A DNA stretch of 64,000 nucleotides. It comes from Streptomyces sp. ICC1 (lineage in GTDB: Bacteria > Actinomycetota > Actinomycetes > Streptomycetales > Streptomycetaceae). The notes under the pieces were generated by a model, which did no database searches, had not been told where the DNA came from, and saw nothing but the letters and a program-made list of their open reading frames with translations. Location: the NCBI RefSeq assembly GCF_003287935.1, contig NZ_CP030287.1, positions 6,723,227 to 6,787,226 on the forward strand. The letters run 5' to 3'. Below, piece by piece: positions 57,636 through 64,000 of the stretch (positions are counted from its first letter, which is position 1; each line of letters opens with the position of its first letter). Made by a program: the position numbers and the translations under genes.

Positions 57636-58577
57636 TCAGGCATGCCGCGAACGCCGCGCGGTGAGGGCGGTCACGGCGAGGGTCAGTAGCGTCACCGTGC
57701 CGAGGGCGATCAGCGTCTGCCGGTCCGGGTGCGCCACGGACTGGCCGCGTCGTGCCTGCCAGGTGAGTACGGCGAACAACCCCGTGTACCAGCACGCGAA
57801 CGCACCGACGAGCAGGGTCCGGACCCCGTCGTCGAGCCGCCGGCGGAAGAGGGTCCCGTACAGGTGCATCACGGCGATGAGCAGCAGTAGGACGTGGATG
57901 GCGTGCATGCTGACGAGGTGGGGTACGCGGAGGTCTCCGCCGGTCAGGCTCCAGCCGGTGAGCGGCATCCCCCGCCCGTCGGGATCGCCGATCCCGTGAG
58001 CGCCGCTCAGCACGACCGGGTTCCCGGCCGCGTCCGGGACCGTACGGGGCTCAATGGAAAGGGTACTGAGCCAGCCCGCCACGGCCATGCCGGCGGCGGC
58101 GAGCGTGAGCCCCGCGCCCAGGGCGACGGTGAGTGCCCGGTCGGTGCCGGACTGGAACAGCACCAGCGTCGCGATGACCAGGGTGGCCACGAGGAGCGGC
58201 ATGACGCCGATCGAGAAGGCTGCGGCGACATTCCGGGCGACGGCGTCGGTGTTCTCGTTGAAGTGGCTGAAGGTGCCGTGGGCGGCGGCGTAGACGACGG
58301 CGCAGACGTCGATCACCCCGGCCACCGCGATGACGCTGCCGGTCCACCAGCCCAGCCGCCTCCCCTTGTTGAGCCTGCTCAGGAGCCAGGCGAGCGTGAC
58401 TCCGTATATGCCGAAGGCCACGCCGAACTTCATCGGTTTGAACCAGAGGGATGCACCCAGGAGTTGACGGTCGTCGAGCAGCGCGGCGACGGCGCAGAAC
58501 ACCGAAATGGCACACATCAGCGCGGAGTTCAGCATGAGGGGGCGATGCCATTGTGACACTGCCGGTGAGCGGTTCAC
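57636..58577 (-). CDS. Integral membrane protein of unknown function
   Basis: A 313-residue protein with about eight hydrophobic segments (LMLNSALMCAISVFCAVAALL, WTGSVIAVAGVIDVCAVVYA, SIGVMPLLVATLVIATLVLF and others). The loop STLSIEPRTVPDAAGNPVVLSGAHGIGDPDGRGMP is long and probably outside; HLVSMHAIHVLLLLIAVMHL contains histidines within a membrane segment, as in heme-binding or redox membrane proteins, but this is weak evidence. GGAGGA lies 5 bp before GTG 58577. Divergent from the histidine kinase gene. Confidence 0.7.
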   Translation of the reverse strand: MNRSPAVSQWHRPLMLNSALMCAISVFCAVAALLDDRQLLGASLWFKPMKFGVAFGIYGVTLAWLLSRLNKGRRLGWWTGSVIAVAGVIDVCAVVYAAAHGTFSHFNENTDAVARNVAAAFSIGVMPLLVATLVIATLVLFQSGTDRALTVALGAGLTLAAAGMAVAGWLSTLSIEPRTVPDAAGNPVVLSGAHGIGDPDGRGMPLTGWSLTGGDLRVPHLVSMHAIHVLLLLIAVMHLYGTLFRRRLDDGVRTLLVGAFACWYTGLFAVLTWQARRGQSVAHPDRQTLIALGTVTLLTLAVTALTARRSRHA

Positions 58578-58813
58578 GAGTCCTCCAGGAGCGGGTGCGG
58601 TTCGTGCTCGCCACGCTAGGAAGCGAGCTGCCTCGGCCGCGTCCCCTACCAGGGGCATCCGGCGGACCCCGGGAGGGGTGGCTGTCCGGGGGCCGCGTAC
58701 CCCATGGGGACGATGCGCACCCCGCGGTCCCCGGCTAACGTGCGGGCAACAGGGCAAAGGGGGACAGCCGGCTTGCGGAGTCCGCCCCCCTCGGCTGGAA
58801 GGACCTGGCAGAG

Positions 58814-59974
58814 ATGCGCCGACCCGCGAAGCACCTGATCACGTGGTGGCCCCCCAGTGCGTGGCGGATGCCGACGGGCCGGCCGCTGATCGCCCGCCCC
58901 GTCGCCGCGGACGTCGTACTCGCCGCGGCCTTTTTCGCCGTCATGCTCGTCGAACAATTGGGGCCGACCGAAGGGGCGGACACGCCCACGACGCGCGCCG
59001 TCATGTTTGCCGCGGCGGTCGCCGGACCGCTGGCCTGCCGCAGGACCGCGCCGCTGGCCTCGTACCTGGTGGGTACCGCGGCCCTGTCCGTCGAAGCGCT
59101 GTGGGGTCGGGAGAACCCGCTCTCCCCGTACGCGAACCTGATCGGCCTGTACTCCCTCGGCCTGCACGCGAGCCGCACCCGGGCCTGGACCGGTCCGTTC
59201 GCCGCGTTCCTCGGCATGATCGCCTACTTCACCGGACAGCAGGACCGCGACTTCTGGTCCGTGGTGCCGGCCGGAGTGCTCTTCCTGTGGCTCCTCGTCT
59301 GGGCCATCGGCTTCGGCGCCGCGCGGCGCCTGGAGGAACGCGACGCGACCCAACTCCGGCTTCGCGAGGAGGTGATCGCGGGGGAGCGTGCCCGGATGGC
59401 GCGTGAGCTGCACGACCTCGTCGGCCACACCGTCAATGTGATGCTCATTCAGGCCGGCGCCACCCGGCGACTGCTCAACCGCGACCCGGAGCGCGCCCGC
59501 GAGGTGCTCGGGCAACTGGAAGACTCCGGCCGCGAGGCACTGGAGGAACTCGACCGGGTCCTGGGCCTGTTGCGCCGCACCGCGCCGGCCGGATCCCAGC
59601 CGAAGCTCGACGACCTGAGCCGTCTCACGGATCGGATGGCGCAGGCCGGGATCAGCGTGGCGGCACACGTGGATCCCGGCCGGGACGAACTCCCCAGCAG
59701 CATCGACATGTCGGCGTACCGGATCGTGCAGGAGGCGCTCACCAACACGGTCAAACACGCCCGCGCCGGATCCGCCGACGTGACCGTCCGCCGGGTGGGG
59801 GACCGCCTCGACATCGAGGTCAGCGACGACGGCCAGGGCGCAGGCAACGGCTACGAGCCCGGACGAGGACTGCTCGGCATCGCCGAACGCGTGTCGATCC
59901 TGGGCGGCAGGCTCGAACACGGGCAGGGCGAGCAGGGCGGGTTCCGCCTGCACGTCTCGCTTCCGGTTCGATGA
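58814..59974 (+). CDS. Sensor histidine kinase (NarL/DesK-type)
   Basis: A 386-residue membrane kinase. About five hydrophobic segments (35-180) form the sensor. The phosphorylated histidine is in RMARELHDLVGHTVNVML (about 200) of the HisKA_3 type. The ATPase domain has the N-box ALTNTVKHA, DDGQG and GLLGIAERV. Its stop overlaps the start of the response regulator gene by 4 bp (ATGA), which confirms a pair. The signal is unknown. ATG 58814 with gcagag-type site; an upstream start is possible. Confidence 0.9.
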   Translation: MRRPAKHLITWWPPSAWRMPTGRPLIARPVAADVVLAAAFFAVMLVEQLGPTEGADTPTTRAVMFAAAVAGPLACRRTAPLASYLVGTAALSVEALWGRENPLSPYANLIGLYSLGLHASRTRAWTGPFAAFLGMIAYFTGQQDRDFWSVVPAGVLFLWLLVWAIGFGAARRLEERDATQLRLREEVIAGERARMARELHDLVGHTVNVMLIQAGATRRLLNRDPERAREVLGQLEDSGREALEELDRVLGLLRRTAPAGSQPKLDDLSRLTDRMAQAGISVAAHVDPGRDELPSSIDMSAYRIVQEALTNTVKHARAGSADVTVRRVGDRLDIEVSDDGQGAGNGYEPGRGLLGIAERVSILGGRLEHGQGEQGGFRLHVSLPVR

Positions 59975-60678
59975 CCCGGCACGCCGACGGAGCGGCCAAC
60001 GACGAGCACCGGATCAAGATCGTGGTGGCCGACGACGACGCCCTGCTCCAGGCCGGCCTCGAACTGATCCTCGGGACCGAGGACGGCCTGGAGGTGGCCG
60101 GGCGGGCAGCGGACGGCATCCAGGCCGTCCGCCTGTGCCACGAACTCGTCCCCGACGTCATCCTGATGGACGTACGGATGCCCGGCATCGACGGGGTCGA
60201 GGCGACCCGGCGGATCGTGGCCGCCGGTCTGCCGACCCGGGTGCTGGTCCTGACGACGTTCCACCACGATGAATACGTATGGAGCGCGATCCGGGCCGGC
60301 GCGAGCGGTTTCCTCCTCAAACGCGCGTCCCCCGAACGCCTCATCGACGCCGTACGGACCGTCGCGGCCGGTCAGGCCGTGCTGGATCCGGCCGTCACCC
60401 GCGACATCCTGACCCGGCTTGCGGCCCAGCCCGCACCCACGCGCTCAGGGAGCCTGCGGGCGCCGGCCGACGCCCGCCTGGAGCGACTCACCGCCCGCGA
60501 ACGCGAAGTGCTGCGGCAGGTCGCCCACGGCCTGTCCAACACGGAAATCGCGGAGCTGCTTTCCCTCGCAGAATCCACCGTCAAGACCCACGTGAAGCGG
60601 ATCCTGGCCAAGCTCGACGCCCGCGACCGGGCCCAAGCGGTGGCGATCTCGTACCAGAGCGGCCTGATGCCGACTTGA
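59971..60678 (+). CDS. Response regulator, NarL/LuxR-type
   Basis: A 235-residue DNA-binding regulator. The phosphate-accepting aspartate is in DVILMDVRMPG, with acidic residues in VVADDDALLQ and the switch Thr/Lys in VLVLTTFHH and FLLKRASPE. A C-terminal LuxR helix-turn-helix follows (LTAREREVLRQVAHGLSNTEIAELLSLAESTVKTHV). It is phosphorylated by the kinase encoded just upstream and overlapping by 4 bp. The target genes are not evident; the divergent membrane protein gene is a candidate. Confidence 0.9.
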   Translation: MTRHADGAANDEHRIKIVVADDDALLQAGLELILGTEDGLEVAGRAADGIQAVRLCHELVPDVILMDVRMPGIDGVEATRRIVAAGLPTRVLVLTTFHHDEYVWSAIRAGASGFLLKRASPERLIDAVRTVAAGQAVLDPAVTRDILTRLAAQPAPTRSGSLRAPADARLERLTAREREVLRQVAHGLSNTEIAELLSLAESTVKTHVKRILAKLDARDRAQAVAISYQSGLMPT

Positions 60679-60886
60679 GGGCTCACACCGCGCGCACTCC
60701 CGTCCGATGCGATCTCGAGTTCGGGACATTGGTTTGAGAGACAGTGAGTCTTGGTGGGTTGGTGCGCTGTTCTCGTGGAGGGAGCCAACCTCCAATGCCA
60801 TCGGGCCAGAGGGCTCCACTCGCGCCGTGTGGGTCTTTGCCCGTTGCCCCGGTGGGACTGGGTCACCTGCCTTCGGTATGTGGTGG

Positions 60887-61600
60887 TTACGGGGTGGGGT
60901 TGATGTCGAGCCAGGTGGTGGGGATGAGTTTCTCGCCGCCGCGCCAGTCGTAGCGGATGGAGTCCTGGTACCAGCGGTGGGGCAGGTCGGCGTGGTCGCT
61001 GACGATGATCTGGAAGCCGGGAGCCGGCTCGGTGGCGACCTGTTGCATGAGCTTGAAGAGGCCGGTGACTGTCGCACGGTCTTCGACGAGGGCGAGGTCT
61101 TCCCGTCGTCCTCGTGCTTTGGCCGTGTCGGAGGGGCCGTAGGGCTGGGTCGGCCGGTCGAGCATGAGGAGGCGGGGCACGGGCCGGCTGTTCGCGGTGA
61201 AGTACTGGTGCACGGCGAGATGGGCGGCCAGGTGGTAGCAGACATGGGTCTTGCCGCTGCCGCTGCCGATGCGGAGCAGTTCGGTGATGCCGTCAGGGGT
61301 GTCGGTGACGACGGTGAGCTTCTTCGGGTTCAGGCGGACCAGTCCGTCGCCGTGCTCGAGTCTGAGGAACCGGGCGTGGCTGGTCATCTTGCCGCTGACG
61401 TAGCGGAGGCTGTGGGTGAGCTTGTCGTCGATGGCCTCGCTGTCGAGCTGCTCTTCCCGTCCTTGGACACGTTGCTGCGCGATGGAGACATCTGCCTGCA
61501 GACGCTGGAGGTGACCGCTGCCGGTTGTGGTGCTGATCTGGCCCAGGTAGGCGTTGATCCTGCAGCGGGTGTAGGCCTGGGCCTCAGCTTGTCCCAGGAG
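60887..61600 (-). pseudogene. Remnant of a DUF3732 ATPase (ABC-three-component type)
   Basis: About 235 codons equal to the C-terminal part of a DUF3732 protein: YLGQISTTTGSGHLQRLQAD, a helical stretch, NPKKLTVVTDTPDGITELLRIGSGSGKTHVCYHL, and VPRLLMLDRPTQPYGPSD (Walker B / D-loop region). DUF3732 proteins are SMC-like ATPases of predicted three-component conflict systems. The N-terminal Walker A half and partner genes are missing, and the 5' end dissolves in unrelated sequence at about 61600-61720. The 208 bp downstream (60679-60886) show nothing. Confidence 0.62.
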
Positions 61601-61722
61601 GCTGCTGCCCGGGCGCCGGCCGCGCAGTTCCCGACGGCGTACGGCATGGTCGCGCGGCCGGTGAAAACGCCTCCCGGGCACGCGCAGGGGCCCGCCCGCG
61701 CCCCTGCGAGGGCTGGGCGGCA

Positions 61723-62442
61723 CTATCCGGCAGGCGGCGCTGCGGTCGTCTCGCGGAGAACGCCTATCTTGTCGATTCGGTGCTCGGGATTGCCCTGGGC
61801 ATCGCTCCAGAAGTTGCCTTCGGCATGGTCTTCCGGGGTGGCGCAGGTCGAGATCGTGATCATGGCCTGGGTCGGGGCCGCACCCGGCTTTCCGGGGACC
61901 GCGGCGCGCTGCTCGCTCAGCGAGCGTTCTGACCGGAAGGACGTCTTGCGGCTCGCGATGATCTCGTACGTGTACACCACATCGCCCACGGTCACGAGCA
62001 CCGAGTCGCCCTTCGCCACGGCGGGCAGGTCACGCAGCGGGCCGCCCGCCGACAGGCGGTGCGCGGTGACCAGGAAATTGCCCGCCTGGCCGGGCGCGAC
62101 TCCGCCACGCTTCCCGTATGGGCTGGCCGCCACACCCTTGTCCTGAATACGGGTGCCGGGCGCATCGTCGGTGGTGCCCTCGTAGGGAATCACGCGCAGC
62201 CCGGTTATGCCCACCGAGGGTATGGACAGGACGGAGGCCTCGGTCTGCACGGAGGTAACCGGTGGCTCGGACGGCCGCGCGGCGGAGGCGGCCGGGGCCG
62301 AAGCGGGTGCCGCTGCCATCTTCGGCGGTGCGGGAGCCGCCGCGCCGGCGGCAGCCTGAGTGGTGCTGCAAGCCGCCAACAGGACGACCATGGCGCCAGC
62401 CGCCACGGCGGATGCGGCTCGGGACGGGAAATGCAGGGGCAT
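61723..62442 (-). CDS. Class F sortase, lipoprotein form
   Basis: A 239-residue exported sortase. A lipoprotein signal precedes Cys in LLAACS (residues 1-29). The catalytic domain carries the histidine in FLVTAHRLSAGGPLRD and the cysteine in ITISTCATPEDH. Arginine is in NPEHRIDKIGVL. These enzymes attach proteins to the cell wall by cutting an LPxTG-like motif. A near-identical paralogue lies directly upstream. ATG 62442 gives the proper lipoprotein signal; an in-frame ATG at 62532 would add an unneeded leader. Confidence 0.85.
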   Translation of the reverse strand: MPLHFPSRAASAVAAGAMVVLLAACSTTQAAAGAAAPAPPKMAAAPASAPAASAARPSEPPVTSVQTEASVLSIPSVGITGLRVIPYEGTTDDAPGTRIQDKGVAASPYGKRGGVAPGQAGNFLVTAHRLSAGGPLRDLPAVAKGDSVLVTVGDVVYTYEIIASRKTSFRSERSLSEQRAAVPGKPGAAPTQAMITISTCATPEDHAEGNFWSDAQGNPEHRIDKIGVLRETTAAPPAG

Positions 62443-62629
62443 GGGCGTTTCCGTACTGGTCGGCGGGGTCGTCGGGGCAGGGGGCGCGAGCCGGTTTGCC
62501 CGCCAGAGTGACATACGGAGCAAGAGGTTCATAAGGGCCGGACCTGTGACCTTCGCCCTCCCGGGGACGGGACGGGACGGGACGGGACAGGACGAGGCGC
62601 GGCGTGGACGGGGCAGGGCGTGGTGACGG

Positions 62630-63262
62630 TCAGGACGTGGTTGCTGTGAGGACGCCGATCTTGTCGATGCGGTGCTCGGGGTTGTTCTGCGCGTCCCGCC
62701 AGTGATTGCCTGCCGCATCGTCCTCGGGCGTGAGACAGGTGGTCACCGTGATCATCGCGCGGGTAGGGGCGGCGCCGGGGAAGCCGGGGACAGCGGCGCG
62801 CTGCGCGGCCATGGCGGACTGGGAGCGGAAAGAGGTCGTCCGGGTAGTGGTGATCGTGTACGTGTAGGTCACACCGCCGGAGGTCACGACGACGGACGCG
62901 CCCGTTGGCAGTGACGGCAGCGCCCGCAGTGGCCCGCCCGCCACGATGCGGTGTCCGGTGACGATGTAGTTGCCCACCTCGCCGGGGCCGACGCCACCGG
63001 CGGGACCATGCGGACTGGCGGCCACGCCCCGGTCCTGGATTCGAGTGCCCGGCGAGTCGTCGGGGCTCCCGCGGTACGGGACGACGGGAAGCTCGGACAC
63101 GCCGATGGCCGGAATCGACAGCACGGCTGACTGCGGGCCCGCCGCTGCGGCCGACCCGGTCGCTGCCGCGGGCGCGCCGGGCGTCGTCAGCAGGAGGGCG
63201 AGGGCGGCGCTGGTGAGCACCGCCGACACGGCATGGGAGTCGAGGAACGCGCGCTGGGACAT
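62630..63262 (-). CDS. Class F sortase, second copy
   Basis: A 210-residue exported sortase, tandem paralogue of the downstream gene: SIPAIGVSELPVVPYRG, GTRIQDRGVAASPHGPAGGV, YIVTGHRIVAGGPLR with the histidine, and MITVTTCLTPEDD with the cysteine. A signal peptide of about 33 residues (ending APAAA) lacks a lipobox cysteine, so this copy is released or membrane-anchored differently. ATG 63262. About half of the catalytic domain residues are identical between the copies. No sorting substrate is in the window. Confidence 0.85.
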   Translation of the reverse strand: MSQRAFLDSHAVSAVLTSAALALLLTTPGAPAAATGSAAAAGPQSAVLSIPAIGVSELPVVPYRGSPDDSPGTRIQDRGVAASPHGPAGGVGPGEVGNYIVTGHRIVAGGPLRALPSLPTGASVVVTSGGVTYTYTITTTRTTSFRSQSAMAAQRAAVPGFPGAAPTRAMITVTTCLTPEDDAAGNHWRDAQNNPEHRIDKIGVLTATTS

Positions 63263-63649
63263 AGCGGTATCCCTGGTCGGCCGGGCCGCGCGGGGTCGAA
63301 CAGGCCCGGTTGGCCCTTCCAGGGTCGCATACGGGCCGAGTGCGGCAAGGTGGCGTCCGACAGTTGAAACCAGGAGGCGCAACAGGCCGGTTCCCACGGG
63401 CGGAACCGTGTACCGACGTGTACCGCACTCCTCGCGGGTCACCACGGCCGGCCGAGCTGGGCACTGCTCGGTCTGCGCCCTCCCGCTCCACCCAGTGTGT
63501 GAGGGCCGCCAGGCCCCTTTTTGGAATGCCTGTTGCGCTTTGCTCGGGCCCCCTCCGCCCGTACGCGGCGCTTCCAGGGTGGGAGGCGGGGCCTGGGTGG
63601 GTTGTACGCCCAGCGCGGTAGCCGTCCGTGCTCAGGTACGGCGGTGTGA

Positions 63650-64000
63650 GCGCGACGACCTGGCAGACGTGGTCGGCGTCCTGCGCCCACGCGAGGAGGG
63701 TGAAGGACCCGTTCGTCACGACCATTGACTGCGCGGCCCCGTACACGGGCCCGGCCGTCCCGTTGATCCGGTACAGGACCTCGTCGCCGACCCTGCGGCC
63801 TCGGGCCGTGTGCTTGCACGGCACCGCGAGAGTGCGGTTGGCGGCGTCGACCGCGAGCACGTCCACCGCTTGGTCGCCGCGGCCGCCGACGACCTCGGCC
63901 TGCAGGCCGTCCCGCTCCAGCAGCCGCCGCACCATCTCCGCGAACCCGGCCGCCGAAGCCCCGTCTATAGCCCGGGCGTCGGGGCCGAACTCTGCCTTCC
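63650..64000 (-). pseudogene. Mrr-type restriction endonuclease, decayed, running off the window
   Basis: The gene enters from the right edge. It shows AGFAEMVRRLLERDGLQAEVV, GGRGDQAVDVLAVDAANR, LAVPCKHTARGRRVGDEVLY and GAAQSMVVTNGSFT: the Mrr_cat nuclease fold of type IV restriction enzymes. The catalytic QCK motif reads PCK. Similarity stops after ADHVCQVV, and the frame runs on into the 387-bp gap before the sortase gene, which has no gene. It is therefore likely an inactive remnant. Confidence 0.65.

Overview
The window is high-GC actinobacterial chromosomal DNA, almost certainly Streptomyces. The evidence is the codon bias, frequent GTG/TTG starts, the lexA - nrdR - nrdJ arrangement, a GapB-type dehydrogenase with a long N-terminal extension, a CebR-type operator in front of a GH1 beta-glucosidase, and many secreted or TetR/LuxR/AraC proteins. 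No rRNA or tRNA gene was found.

Layout. 0-6.5 kb: an extracellular/signalling group (secreted I36-like protein, FHA protein, Ser/Thr kinase with an I36-like ectodomain, M23 peptidase with an I36-like tail), then a TetR repressor and a divergent methyltransferase sharing two operator palindromes. 6.5-9.4 kb: an aldehyde dehydrogenase and a scar where two divergent siderophore genes have lost their 5' halves. 9.4-20.7 kb: a conserved core with a DinG-type helicase, lexA, nrdR-nrdJ, DUF1152, arylamine N-acetyltransferase, histidine phosphatase and ADP-ribosylglycohydrolase. At 21.1 kb the contig carries what looks like a Nextera sequencing-adapter sequence, so the join there is suspect. 21-31.7 kb: RNA 2',3'-cyclic phosphodiesterase, isochorismatase-like hydrolase, M48 peptidase, a lone GyrB-like ATPase, a saccharopine-dehydrogenase-like reductase, a cold-shock protein, and an MFS exporter with a GNAT-SnoaL fusion next to a divergent TetR gene.

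31.7-38.4 kb: an orphan beta-glucosidase beside the last codons of a sugar permease, a GlxA-type AraC regulator, DUF3291, a cysteine-bearing HTH regulator, and a DUF2716 gene flanked by related hairpin repeats. 38.8-43.9 kb: a degenerate type I-E-like CRISPR array (five repeats, about 61-bp period, no cas genes) directly before a giant protein of about 1607 residues that joins a sacsin/HSP90-like GHKL ATPase to a C-terminal DUF3883 nuclease-like domain. This is the best candidate in the window for an undescribed defence-type system. 44-54 kb: MmyB-type regulator, truncated SRPBCC gene, voltage-gated-channel-like protein, CoA-transferase family III protein, streptogrisin-like protease with Ig-like repeats, and a large ATPase-LuxR regulator.

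54-64 kb: a cobalamin-binding-protein remnant, gapB, FMN reductase, 3-hydroxybutyrate-type dehydrogenase, a membrane protein, a two-component system, a DUF3732 remnant, two tandem class F sortases, and a decayed Mrr-type endonuclease running off the right edge. Many genes at segment boundaries are truncated, so the accessory parts look shaped by deletions. Because of the adapter at 21.1 kb, some of these joins should first be checked as assembly artefacts.
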